A DNA stretch of 64,000 nt from Zunongwangia profunda SM-A87 (GTDB lineage Bacteria > Bacteroidota > Bacteroidia > Flavobacteriales > Flavobacteriaceae): the NCBI RefSeq assembly GCF_000023465.1, contig NC_014041.1, positions 2,920,001-2,984,000 of the forward strand, given 5' to 3'. Shown in pieces: positions 52,316-60,550 of this stretch. The notes under the pieces were generated by a model. That model had not been told where the DNA came from and made no database searches. It worked only from the letters and a program-made list of their open reading frames with translations. Position 1 is the stretch's first letter. Each line of letters starts with the position of its first letter. Position numbers and translations under genes: made by a program.

Positions 52316-53527
52316 TTAAGATTTTATGATCTGCTTTTGATTTAAAACCGAAAATAGCAAATAAAACACAATCCAAACCAGTATTGAAGCAGTAATTGCC
52401 AATACTAAACTTCCTAAAACATATTGCCCAAGGCCTAGAAAAACATCGGTGGTAGAGCTAATGTGCTGCAGTTTTAAGCTCCAGTCCCAACCTTTTCCCA
52501 TAACCAATGAGCCTGTTTGAAAACTTACATAAACAATAATCGGAATAAAAGGCGGTATACTTATATTGGAGAATAAGAAGGCGGTAACCTTATTTACTTT
52601 TAAAAATGCGGCTAATACAAAAACCAAAAAAGTATGTACGCCCCAAAATGGTGATAAGCCCACAAAAATACCCAAAGCTATGGCCGTTGCTTTTTTTGCC
52701 GGACTTTCATTACTTTTTACAATATCTTCTTTCCAGAATTTTTTAAAGCCTTTTTGTTTAAAATCACGGTATTTATTTCGGGGATGGATCCAGAAAAAAC
52801 TCACCAGCACAAACCACATATAGAGCAAAACGATCCTTACGATATCCCAGAAAGGCCGGAAATGACTTACACGGTTTTTCTGATCGTAAAGTACTTTTAT
52901 CGGTACATTTTTAACATCGATTTTTCGCCAGGTGGCTTTTACGATAGTTTCGATTTCAAACTCAAATTTCCAGGTATAAAAAGTAATGGAATTCATCACC
53001 TTTACAGGATATAGGCGGTAACCACTTTGGGTATCGTGAAGCTGAAAACCGGTAACCACCAGGTACCAGTAACTGGAGAAATCATTTCCGGTAGCACTTA
53101 CCCCGGGCACCCCATCGCTTCCCATGTTACGATCTCCAATTAGAAGAATCTCTTTGTCTCCAGGATTTCTTTTTTCTAATTCCGATAAAAACACATCAAG
53201 ATCGTCCGGGTAATGCTGCCCGTCAGAATCTATAGTAATTGCATAGTCGTAACCTAGCTCTTCGGCAATCTTAAATCCTTTTTTAAGCACCTTACCTTTA
53301 CCCCTGTTCTTTTGAAAATTACGTACTTCGATTTGGGTAAAATGCTGTAATATTTCTCTGGTGTTATCAGTACTTCCGTCGTTTAAAACAATAATCTGGT
53401 TGGTATAAACCATCAATCCCTCTACTACTGAAGCCAAGGTGCGTTCATTATTGTAAGTAGGAACTAAAACACAGCAATTTAAAGCCTTAAATCGGTTTTG
53501 ATAGACGCCGGAAGTATTCAAATTCAT
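52316..53527 (-). CDS. glycosyltransferase family 2 fused to DUF2062
   Basis: 403 residues. The N-terminal 230 residues are a GT-A glycosyltransferase of DPM1/polyprenyl-phosphate type: VLVPTYNNERTLASVVEG, LNDGSTDNTREIL, YAITIDSDGQHYPDDLD, and HDTQSGYRLYP. After a membrane segment (IVRIVLLYMWFVLVSFFW) comes DUF2062 with two or three helices (ATAIALGIFVGLSPFWGVHT). This fused form is common in flexirubin clusters. It probably transfers a sugar or aids membrane processing of the pigment. A TACTTTTG promoter lies just upstream, and the exporter gene follows directly. Confidence 0.85.
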   Translation of the reverse strand: MNLNTSGVYQNRFKALNCCVLVPTYNNERTLASVVEGLMVYTNQIIVLNDGSTDNTREILQHFTQIEVRNFQKNRGKGKVLKKGFKIAEELGYDYAITIDSDGQHYPDDLDVFLSELEKRNPGDKEILLIGDRNMGSDGVPGVSATGNDFSSYWYLVVTGFQLHDTQSGYRLYPVKVMNSITFYTWKFEFEIETIVKATWRKIDVKNVPIKVLYDQKNRVSHFRPFWDIVRIVLLYMWFVLVSFFWIHPRNKYRDFKQKGFKKFWKEDIVKSNESPAKKATAIALGIFVGLSPFWGVHTFLVFVLAAFLKVNKVTAFLFSNISIPPFIPIIVYVSFQTGSLVMGKGWDWSLKLQHISSTTDVFLGLGQYVLGSLVLAITASILVWIVFYLLFSVLNQKQIIKS

Positions 53528-53836
53528 TTTTTTGCTTGCTGCAAAAGTATTAATTTAAACTACCTAAACATAAGAGTTTTATTAATAATCGAGATTAAAG
53601 GCTCCGGTAGTTCTATAGCTTAGTTTCGTTTCATAAACTAAGGAGACTGCGTAAAATCTTTGTAAAGACGTTATACCTAAATTTTCATATTGATAGCACT
53701 TCGATACAAATTTTCTTGAAAAATTTACGCAATGATCTTAAACACCTAATGATCAAAATCAATGTATTAGAAATTAAAAAATTATAATCAATAATTATTT
53801 CTTGATCCTTAGGTTGCTTATCTGGTCAATAAACTC
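53528..53836. other. 309-bp intergenic gap inside the pigment cluster
   Basis: It separates the FabZ-like dehydratase gene from the GT2-DUF2062 gene. It holds the TACTTTTG box at 53542-53549 and an 8-bp inverted repeat CTTAGTTT/AAACTAAG (53619-53626 with 53635-53642). I see no gene and no clear terminator. The gap suggests the last four genes of the cluster are a separate transcription unit. Confidence 0.5.
53542..53549 (-). promoter_or_regulatory. -7 promoter element for the GT2-exporter-C45-ligase unit
   Basis: The minus strand reads TACTTTTG followed by C, an exact TAnnTTTG match, 15 bp before the GT2 start. TGTTTAG about 15 bp further upstream is a weak -33 candidate. Confidence 0.55.
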
Positions 53837-54202
53837 TTAAACAGCCTTATAAACGGCGCTGAATTTTAAGGCTAAAGCTTCATTCTGCCGTGCAATTCCG
53901 CGTACTTTTATGATTCCATCTTCCTCAGTGATATGAGATTCCAATATCAAATGATCACAGGTATTGGGATCGACCACCGCCATAAATTTCACATTATTCG
54001 CATGTTGTAATGCTAATGATTTACCGGTACGCCGTTCAGCTTCCTCCTTAAAAAGCTGCATTAAAATTACACCGGGAGTAACCGGCCGTTCGGGAAAATG
54101 TCCTGCGTATAAGGGATGTGTTTTCTCAATGGAAAGTTTAGTAATAAATGTATCTTCTTGTTGTGAAGATTCTAAGACTGTATAAAAATCTTTAAGCAGC
54201 AT
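53837..54202 (-). CDS. FabZ-like 3-hydroxyacyl-ACP dehydratase of the pigment cluster
   Basis: 121 residues, hotdog fold. The FabZ active-site block is clear: THPLYAGHFPERPVTPGVI with the catalytic His in the GHFP loop, then LMQLFKEEAERRTG carrying the Glu of the second motif. It dehydrates 3-hydroxyacyl chains to enoyl-ACP; in polyene synthesis it keeps the double bonds. Gaps of 176 and 309 bp surround it, so it may form a small transcript of its own. It is the first of two dehydratases in the cluster. Confidence 0.85.
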   Translation of the reverse strand: MLLKDFYTVLESSQQEDTFITKLSIEKTHPLYAGHFPERPVTPGVILMQLFKEEAERRTGKSLALQHANNVKFMAVVDPNTCDHLILESHITEEDGIIKVRGIARQNEALALKFSAVYKAV

Positions 54203-54221
54203 AAAGGGAATTTAATGCCGA

Positions 54222-54229
54222 CTAAAATA
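54222..54229 (-). promoter_or_regulatory. possible -7 element for the FabZ-like dehydratase gene
   Basis: TATTTTAG on the minus strand, one mismatch from TAnnTTTG, lies 20 bp before the ATG. Weak. Confidence 0.3.
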
Positions 54230-54378
54230 CTGAAATACTTTAATAAAGTGTCAGGAATTACTTGATATACGAAGAATCGAAGCTTATTTTAAATGATTCC
54301 AAAAAACCTTGCTAAGAAATTCGGTATAAAAAGTGTAATTTGAAAGGAATGCTAAGGTCTAAACCCCACATCAACACC

Positions 54379-55002
54379 TTATGGCTGAAAAACAGCGGCT
54401 TTTATAGGTTTGTTGATATACCAGTTCTTAAATGTGATTAAGGTATAATCTCCGGTATCTTCCTGAAGTTTCACAGATTGTAGCATTTGATCTTCAGAAA
54501 AACTCATAATCACTTTCTCGAACATATCAGCCATACTTTTATTTTTAGGCGTAATTACAGCTTCAACCACGTTCTTTTTTTTACGATATTCCACATCAAA
54601 ATTGGCATCGTCCTGTAATAGTTTTCCGTTAAGGCTTCCCGTGATAAGATCACCAAGTTTCGCAAAGAGTTTGTTGGCACTCATATCCTGCTTGCTTTTT
54701 TGACCATCATCATCGATATACAAAAAATCATTTTTAAAAAGTAAAGAATATGGGAAAGGTTTGGTATACTGCCATTTTATGATATCAGGCGACTTATAAT
54801 AGATTTTGCCATGAGAAGAGGCTTCTGCATCCATCATTTTCATCACTTTGGTCTGCTCAAACTCTCCATAAAGGCTTTTGGCCGATTCCATTTTTTCAGT
54901 AAGCTGTGATGGTGATGATTTTAAGTTTACACTGGTAAAATTTTGCTGCTGAGCAAAAACTCCAAAACTCCAGAAAAACAGGATAAAACTAAATATACGC
55001 AT
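54379..55002 (-). CDS. LolA-like outer-membrane carrier protein
   Basis: 207 residues from the ATG at 55002, which starts the signal peptide (MRIFSFILFFWSFGVFAQ); an ATG at 55053 would add 17 residues in front of it. LolA-type features: YGEFEQTKVMKMMDAEASS, GKIYYKSPDIIKWQYTKP and FPYSLLFKNDFLYIDDDG. It overlaps the upstream deacetylase gene by 14 bp. LolA proteins shuttle lipidated cargo across the periplasm; in aryl-polyene clusters a LolA homologue is standard and is thought to carry the pigment lipid. No LolB is visible. Confidence 0.82.
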   Translation of the reverse strand: MRIFSFILFFWSFGVFAQQQNFTSVNLKSSPSQLTEKMESAKSLYGEFEQTKVMKMMDAEASSHGKIYYKSPDIIKWQYTKPFPYSLLFKNDFLYIDDDGQKSKQDMSANKLFAKLGDLITGSLNGKLLQDDANFDVEYRKKKNVVEAVITPKNKSMADMFEKVIMSFSEDQMLQSVKLQEDTGDYTLITFKNWYINKPIKAAVFQP

Positions 55003-55759
55003 GGATTTTAAATAATTGATCTGGCCGTATTGCCTGATATTCATTTGATTCAAAGTGTATCAACAATTGTTCCAAGATAGTTACGGTTTGTTCCTTATTA
55101 TCATGCAATAAAATTACATCTCCCGGTTGTAGTTTACGCTTTACGCGATCTACAATTTTGGTTTCATTATTTAAAATCGCATCATAAGTACGAAGGTTCC
55201 AACCAATTACCCGGTGCCCTGTTTTTTGTATAGCCCGTTTGGTTTTTGGATTGATGATCCCAAAAGGCGGTCTGAAAAATTGAAGGTTTAAACCGGTGAT
55301 ATTGTTTGCCACAATATTACAGGCATCAATTTCTCTCGCTATACTCTTGGAAGAAAGAAACCCCATTTTTCGGGTATGTGAATAGGTATGATTTCCTATG
55401 GTATGACCTCTTTTTATAATTTCCTGAACAATTTCAGGATGCTTTTCCATTTGCTTACCAATACAAAAAAAGCAGGCTTTTGCATCATATTTATCCAATA
55501 GCTCCAGGATGTGTGGGGTAACTTGGGTTGGACCATCATCAAAAGTTAAGCACACTTCTTTTTTCGGATGTTTTTTTTGATGATGATATCCTTTTACAAA
55601 CACATTCCATCGAATATTGGTAGAAATAGTGATTAAAAACACAGGATACAAGATCGCCAATATCGCTATGGGCCAAAGTGGTAAGCCGTTAATACCGGTA
55701 TACATCGCCACAGCGATCAATAAGATCCAAATAAAGAAATTTATAATACGGAATTTCAA
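54989..55759 (-). CDS. polysaccharide-deacetylase-like (NodB) protein, membrane-anchored
   Basis: 256 residues. Two N-terminal helices (IINFFIWILLIAVAMYTG, LPLWPIAILAILYPVFLITI) precede a NodB barrel: CLTFDDGPTQVTPHIL (metal-binding Asp), HTIGNHTYSHT (HxxxH) and FFRPPFGIINP. These are the motifs of a metal-dependent CE4 esterase/deacetylase. Its ATG overlaps the stop of the ketosynthase-like gene (ATGA). Its role in pigment synthesis is unknown; acting on an acylated pigment or lipid is a guess. Confidence 0.85.
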   Translation of the reverse strand: MKFRIINFFIWILLIAVAMYTGINGLPLWPIAILAILYPVFLITISTNIRWNVFVKGYHHQKKHPKKEVCLTFDDGPTQVTPHILELLDKYDAKACFFCIGKQMEKHPEIVQEIIKRGHTIGNHTYSHTRKMGFLSSKSIAREIDACNIVANNITGLNLQFFRPPFGIINPKTKRAIQKTGHRVIGWNLRTYDAILNNETKIVDRVKRKLQPGDVILLHDNKEQTVTILEQLLIHFESNEYQAIRPDQLFKIHAYI

Positions 55760-56820
55760 AGACTTCGGAGCAAAGTTAGACTATGATTTTTCCCAAGATA
55801 CTGATTATAAACTAAAATCGAGGTTGGTTGTTTAAGCGATAGATTATTCAATTTTAATTGCTGCGGAATTTCTTTTCTTTTTAGGATTTCAGCACCAAGC
55901 CAGCAGGCATAAGCGGTAACGGTATTATAATCACCTACCCAATTTTTATAGCCTAACTGAAGCGTATTTTTAAATAGATCTTCCTGAAGTTGTTTATAAT
56001 AATGATCGTACCTTGTATCCCCATTATTGCCTAAAATCACTACATCAAGCTCTTCGATTTTCAAATCATTTTTCTTTAAAAACCAGCTAATTTCTTCCTG
56101 AAGCTTTTCTTCTGAAATATTCCTGTAAATCATACAATCAGAAATTTCAGCAAAAGAATCCTGTGTTCTTATTTCTGAAAGTAAAAAGAATGCAGCGCCT
56201 TCAGAAGTTATGGTCCCTTCCGACGAAGATTGTAGAATTTTAGCTGTATTTATTTCGCCAGCTTTTAACTGTCCGTCTAAATTATAAAAAGGGGTGCTTA
56301 TTCTTGCAATTTCATCTACACCTCCTACCAAAACACAACGTGTACCCATCTCTTCCGTAAATTGAAGTTTTGCGTCGATTAAGGCCGATTCGAAAGATGC
56401 GCTATTCTGCGTATACGTCATATTATAACCGGTACATTTTAAATCGAGTGCAATTTGCCCGCCCACGGTGTTGTGCGTACTCTGGATAAAAGCTGTTGGC
56501 GTTAAAAAACTTTCATTTTCATCTAAGATATTCTCCAAAAACTTTTCGGTATCCTGTTTGCAGCCTTCTCCGGTTCCTACAATAATGCTATCGGGAACAT
56601 CTACTCCTGCTTCATTTAAAGCTCGCTTAGCGGTTACCAGCCCCATTTTTATGGCCTTCGACATTCGGCGAAGCATCATGGGTTTAATATATTCTTTATA
56701 ATTTACTGAAGTTGCCGGAAATATATTTTCGCTGAACGATTGCAGGTTTTCAGCAAACAGATCCTCTTCCGTTTGGGCTGCGATGCTAGCCATTCCGTTA
56801 ATGTACATTTTTCTACTCAT
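55756..56820 (-). CDS. chain-length-factor-like ketosynthase without the catalytic cysteine
   Basis: 354 residues with a ketosynthase fold: MYINGMASIA at the start and SIIVGTGEGCKQDTEKF, FIQSTHNTVGGQIALDL, CVLVGGVDEIARIS in the expected order. The nucleophile block reads YTQNSASFESAL, aligning Ser where catalytic KS proteins have Cys (TACSS). The VNAHGT and GHT histidine motifs are also absent (VILGNNGDTRYD, WVGDYNTVTAYA). It is therefore probably the non-catalytic partner of the KS encoded just upstream, with which it overlaps by 8 bp. Confidence 0.82.
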   Translation of the reverse strand: MSRKMYINGMASIAAQTEEDLFAENLQSFSENIFPATSVNYKEYIKPMMLRRMSKAIKMGLVTAKRALNEAGVDVPDSIIVGTGEGCKQDTEKFLENILDENESFLTPTAFIQSTHNTVGGQIALDLKCTGYNMTYTQNSASFESALIDAKLQFTEEMGTRCVLVGGVDEIARISTPFYNLDGQLKAGEINTAKILQSSSEGTITSEGAAFFLLSEIRTQDSFAEISDCMIYRNISEEKLQEEISWFLKKNDLKIEELDVVILGNNGDTRYDHYYKQLQEDLFKNTLQLGYKNWVGDYNTVTAYACWLGAEILKRKEIPQQLKLNNLSLKQPTSILVYNQYLGKNHSLTLLRSL

Positions 56821-57994
56821 CTTTACTGAATATTAAAGATGTACAGTTGCCGCCAAAACCAAAAGAATTAGATAACACATGCTGAATTTTAGTCGATTTT
56901 AACTCGGTGAACGGTCGTAATCTGGTATCACTAATAGCCGAGTTAAAATTAAGATTGGGGTAAATTTGCTGATGTTTTATCGCCAGCAAACTAAACACAG
57001 CCTCGATCGCACCGGCTGCTGCCAGCGTATGGCCGGTAAAAGATTTTGTACTGCTAAAAGCCGGCATTTCTTTAAAAATACGAATTAAAGCCCGGCTTTC
57101 TGAGAGATCGTTATTTTGTGTAGCCGTACCATGTGCATTGACATAATCGATATGGTGCGGGTTTAAGTTGGCTGTTTCCAGAGCTTTTTGCATGGCAAGA
57201 TAAGCACCTTCCCCATTTTCTGAAGAGGCGGTTTGATGAAAAGCATCATTGGCATTTCCATAACCGGAAACATAGCCTAAAACTTCTTTATTCTTAGCAA
57301 AGTCTGCCGATTCCAATACCAGATATGCTGCGGCTTCTCCCAGGTTTAGTCCTTTTCGTTCGCTATCAAAAGGTTTCGGAAAATCTTCCGAATAAATCAT
57401 TAAGGAATTAAAACCATTTAGTGTAAATCTTGAAAGACAATCGGTTCCCCCCACAATAACCTGATCCAGGCGACCAGATTGTATAAGCCTGGCACCCAAC
57501 ATAACGGCATTTGCAGCAGATGAGCATGCCGTGCTAATCGTGGTAACATAATTATCAATCCCAAAATAACCGGCGATCTGTTCTGTGGTAAATCCCGGAT
57601 GCTGTGCCTGTATAAACCTTCGATTAGCCGGATTGCTTTCATATTCCCGATAAAACCGCTCGGTCATATCCATACCACCAACACTGTTTCCGTTTACAAA
57701 TCCAATATTTGTAAAATCTTCTATTTTAGCATTTTGAAGCGCTTCTTTTAAAGCTATAGTTCCTAATAATGCCGCACGGGTAAACGCATGATTTTTATCC
57801 AAATTCAATGCATCAGCAAGATCACTATTAGTAGATTTAATCTCCCCAATAGGTAAATTTTGATGAACTGTTTCCAGGATTTCAGGATGTGAAAGTCCGT
57901 GTTTTCCATGAATTAGCGAGCGGTGATTTTCCTCAAGATTTTTTCCTATAGCAGAAAAAATACCCATTCCGGTTACGGCAACGCTCCTACTCAT
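56813..57994 (-). CDS. beta-ketoacyl-ACP synthase (catalytic KS of the pigment pair)
   Basis: 393 residues with the complete FabF-type Cys-His-His triad: ISTACSSAANAVMLG (Cys), VNAHGTATQNND (His) and FTGHTLAAAGAIEA (His). It ends LSNSFGFGGNCTSL, the conserved KS tail. It should extend the polyene chain by decarboxylative condensation together with the CLF-like protein encoded next. The ACP gene lies 3 bp upstream. Confidence 0.92.
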   Translation of the reverse strand: MSRSVAVTGMGIFSAIGKNLEENHRSLIHGKHGLSHPEILETVHQNLPIGEIKSTNSDLADALNLDKNHAFTRAALLGTIALKEALQNAKIEDFTNIGFVNGNSVGGMDMTERFYREYESNPANRRFIQAQHPGFTTEQIAGYFGIDNYVTTISTACSSAANAVMLGARLIQSGRLDQVIVGGTDCLSRFTLNGFNSLMIYSEDFPKPFDSERKGLNLGEAAAYLVLESADFAKNKEVLGYVSGYGNANDAFHQTASSENGEGAYLAMQKALETANLNPHHIDYVNAHGTATQNNDLSESRALIRIFKEMPAFSSTKSFTGHTLAAAGAIEAVFSLLAIKHQQIYPNLNFNSAISDTRLRPFTELKSTKIQHVLSNSFGFGGNCTSLIFSKDE

Positions 57995-57997
57995 ATT

Positions 57998-58255
57998 TTA
58001 TTTTGTACGGTTCGCTTCAATAAAATCTGCCATTTTATTGATACTTTCAAAAATTTCCCGGCCTTTTTTAGGATCGGTAAGTTTGATACCGTAATCTTTT
58101 TCCAGTAAAACGATAAGTTCTAAAGCATCAATGGAATCTAAGCCAAGCCCGTCACCAAATAGCGGTTCGTCATTTTCTATATCGCTCACCTCCATATCTT
58201 CCAGGTTTAGCTGTTCTATGATACTGGCTTTTAACTCGGTATGCAAATCAGTCAT
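57998..58255 (-). CDS. acyl carrier protein of the pigment cluster
   Basis: 85 residues from the ATG at 58255; an ATG at 58264 adds three. The phosphopantetheine site is LGLDSIDALELIVLLEKDYG, with Ser in the DSI motif (DSL in FabD-type ACP). The residues before it are acidic, as expected (NLEDMEVSDIENDE). Start and upstream stop overlap by 8 bp. It carries the growing polyene; related clusters usually have two ACPs, but only one is seen here. Confidence 0.9.
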   Translation of the reverse strand: MTDLHTELKASIIEQLNLEDMEVSDIENDEPLFGDGLGLDSIDALELIVLLEKDYGIKLTDPKKGREIFESINKMADFIEANRTK

Positions 58256-58847
58256 AATCGGCATCGTATATTTTGCGTATTTGTTCTTCAGTAATTTCTT
58301 TTTTTTGAGATTCTGAACTTAGCCACAAAAATACATCATATTCAACATTGTGCAAGTTTAACCAGGCACAAAGCACTTTATTTGCTTTTGCAGATTCGAT
58401 TAACTGCACAGAATAATCGATCAATAATTTTGCATTAAACTCATCTTCAATAAAAAAGACATTTTCGCTTTTTAATCCAAACCGAATACTAATTTCTCCC
58501 AAAACAATATTGGGCAGGGTATAGACAAAAAGTGAAGGGGAAGGAAAATTTTTTATAGATTCCTGGTAATTTTGGTCACTGGCTAAACTTGAGCTGTTAT
58601 TACTAAAAACAAGAGCGGTATCTTCAGAAATTTCAGCCTCTTCTTTCATTACGATTTCTGAAGCGATAAACCCCAACTTCGAAAGTCGGTCCATTTTATG
58701 GAATTTGGGATATTTTATATTTAAAAACTTAAAAGCAGCTTTTAAAAAGCTCGCAATATCTGCTTCCGAAGCAAATATCACTTCACCATCAGCAATGATT
58801 TTTCCATCTTTAATTCGTACCCAATGATCTATACTTAGATTAGCCAT
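58248..58847 (-). CDS. truncated ketosynthase-like protein, no catalytic residues
   Basis: 199 residues from the ATG at 58847; an ATG at 58892 would extend 15 residues into the upstream KS gene. Residues 45-175 follow the N-terminal half of a KS: MDRLSKLGFIASEIVM, TALVFSNNSSSLASDQNYQ, FPSPSLFVYTLPNIVLGEIS and FGLKSENVFFIEDEFNAKL. Where the nucleophile elbow should be it reads FIEDEFNA, with no Cys, and the C-terminal half with the His residues is missing. It overlaps the upstream KS by 8 bp. Probably a structural partner or initiation factor; function not known. Confidence 0.75.
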   Translation of the reverse strand: MANLSIDHWVRIKDGKIIADGEVIFASEADIASFLKAAFKFLNIKYPKFHKMDRLSKLGFIASEIVMKEEAEISEDTALVFSNNSSSLASDQNYQESIKNFPSPSLFVYTLPNIVLGEISIRFGLKSENVFFIEDEFNAKLLIDYSVQLIESAKANKVLCAWLNLHNVEYDVFLWLSSESQKKEITEEQIRKIYDADYD

Positions 58848-59994
58848 TTTGTCTTTCTTTTTTAAAAACCATCGCCAAATTACAGCCCCCAAACCCTGAA
58901 GCTGTTTTTAAAACATAATCCAGGTTTATCGAATTTTGATAAGCGGTAACCACATTTATTTGTTTTGAAACACCTAGTTTATTAAAATGAAGACTAGGAT
59001 AAATTTCGTTATTCAGCATCATGTGTTTACATAAAATAGATTCGATTAAAGCCGATGCTCCTAAGGTATGTCCATAATAAGCTTTTACGCTATGTAGCGG
59101 AGTGGCTCCCAAACCGCTTCGTGCAATGGCAATCGCTTCCATCTCATCATTATATAGCGTTGCGGTACCATGCGTAGCGACCGCTTTAATAGCTTCACAA
59201 GAAATCCCGGCTTCTTTAAGCGAATTCTGAATACTTTTAAATAAACCTTCACCGGTTCTTGACGGGCCAGAGATATGATTGGCATCATTGGCCGAAGCAT
59301 CACCTGCTAAACTGATAGTAATCGAATCTTTTTTTGGGGTGTTACTCACCAGCATGGCAGCGGCAGCTTCACCAAGGTTAATGCCGTTTCGATCTTTGGA
59401 AAAAGGTTTACAGGCGGTTTCACTAAGCGCCTGAAAAGAATTAAAACCGGTAACGATAAACTTTGATAGCATATCACCCCCTACCACAACAGCCTTATTA
59501 AATTTCCCGGCATTGATCATTTTCTTGGCAACTGCAAGGGCCAAACCTCCAGAAATACAGGCATTAGACACCACAATAGGTTTTAGATTAAACCCAAAAA
59601 AGTCTTTAATAATTTCGCCCAAATTGGATAATAACAAGCGCTCTTTTTTAAAAACACCCAAGTCTTCTAAAAGATGAACATTCCCTTTGGTGGTTGACAC
59701 GATAAGTCCGGTTTCCATCCGGTTCAAGTCCGGATTTTTAATCAGAATTTGGTGAACCGCCAACAGCATCATTTGCTCCAGTTTTGTATAGGCTTTGGAA
59801 TCACCAATGGCAGAAAAAGCTTGCGCCAATACTTCTGAATTTAACACTCCGGCACAAATTGGAGTATCCAGAAACTCACTTTTATCAAATTTCTGTAAAC
59901 CGGTAGTGCCGCTTCTTAGATGTTCCAGATTTTCTGAAGTGGTATAACCAATCGGCGAAATTATGCAATCTTCATGTAAGTAAAGGTTCTTCAT
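58840..59994 (-). CDS. beta-ketoacyl-ACP synthase (second catalytic KS)
   Basis: 384 residues from the ATG at 59994, which overlaps the thioesterase stop as TGATG; an ATG at 60021 would add nine residues. Triad residues are all present: VVSNACISGGLALA (Cys), VATHGTATLYNDEME (His) and YYGHTLGASALIE (His), with tail TASGFGGCNLAMVF. It differs from the KS at 56813-57994 throughout, so the two probably act at different stages, such as initiation and extension. Confidence 0.92.
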   Translation of the reverse strand: MKNLYLHEDCIISPIGYTTSENLEHLRSGTTGLQKFDKSEFLDTPICAGVLNSEVLAQAFSAIGDSKAYTKLEQMMLLAVHQILIKNPDLNRMETGLIVSTTKGNVHLLEDLGVFKKERLLLSNLGEIIKDFFGFNLKPIVVSNACISGGLALAVAKKMINAGKFNKAVVVGGDMLSKFIVTGFNSFQALSETACKPFSKDRNGINLGEAAAAMLVSNTPKKDSITISLAGDASANDANHISGPSRTGEGLFKSIQNSLKEAGISCEAIKAVATHGTATLYNDEMEAIAIARSGLGATPLHSVKAYYGHTLGASALIESILCKHMMLNNEIYPSLHFNKLGVSKQINVVTAYQNSINLDYVLKTASGFGGCNLAMVFKKERQNG

Positions 59995-60410
59995 CAAATC
60001 AGCCCCATTTTCTTTTTCCAATCTAGAAAAAATGAAGGATTATTCCATACTAACGCTCCATTTTCATCTACAAAAACCTGAACCGTTTCCCCGGTACAGA
60101 TCAATTGACTGTCTTTAAAAATCCGGTATTGATAAATGATTTTAGCTGATGCAGTAGGAACAAATGTCGTTTCGACCATAAATTCGTCACCGTATTTTAA
60201 AGGTAGCTTATGCTCACAGGAAGATTTTACGATAGGCGTTGCAAAGCCATTGGCTTTCGCGTCTAAATACGAAATATGGTGTCTGCGGGCAAAATCTTCG
60301 CGACCTTCTTCAAAATATTTCAGATAGTTGCCATGCCAGACAATTTGTAAAGAATCACACTCGCTAAAACGCACCTTTAATTGAGTTTGTATGTTTAATT
60401 CTTTATTCAT
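59994..60410 (-). CDS. 4HBT/YbgC-like acyl thioesterase of the pigment cluster
   Basis: 138 residues, hotdog fold. The 4-hydroxybenzoyl-CoA thioesterase signature is VRFSECDSLQIVWHGNYLKY with catalytic Asp, then FEEGREDFARRH. It hydrolyses or transfers an acyl-ACP/CoA, perhaps releasing the aryl polyene or removing wrongly loaded chains. Co-translated with the next KS through a TGATG junction. A 140-bp structured gap separates it from the upstream dehydratase gene. Confidence 0.88.
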   Translation of the reverse strand: MNKELNIQTQLKVRFSECDSLQIVWHGNYLKYFEEGREDFARRHHISYLDAKANGFATPIVKSSCEHKLPLKYGDEFMVETTFVPTASAKIIYQYRIFKDSQLICTGETVQVFVDENGALVWNNPSFFLDWKKKMGLI

Positions 60411-60550
60411 TTAAGTAACATTGATCATAAACTTCCGGGCAAGCCTAAAAAGGAGGATTCTGAAAAGAATTTTATAGCTTCGAAGCCTCGCGGTAATGAA
60501 AGCAACGGGTAATGATAACAACGGGATCATCTGATTACCCCCTTAAAGCC
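60411..60550. other. structured 140-bp intergenic spacer inside the pigment cluster
   Basis: It contains a 16-bp tandem repeat, GGTAATGAAAGCAACG (60492-60507) and GGTAATGATAACAACG (60508-60523), a palindrome GCTTCGAAGC (60477-60486), and an inverted repeat GGGTAAT/ATTACCC spanning about 60507-60540. No gene. It could set the relative expression of the genes on either side. Confidence 0.5.
60492..60523. repeat. 16-bp tandem repeat, two copies (14/16 identical)
   Basis: GGTAATGAAAGCAACG followed directly by GGTAATGATAACAACG. The second copy is also half of an inverted repeat with ATTACCC at 60534-60540. It lies in the leader of the thioesterase-KS genes. Confidence 0.7.
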
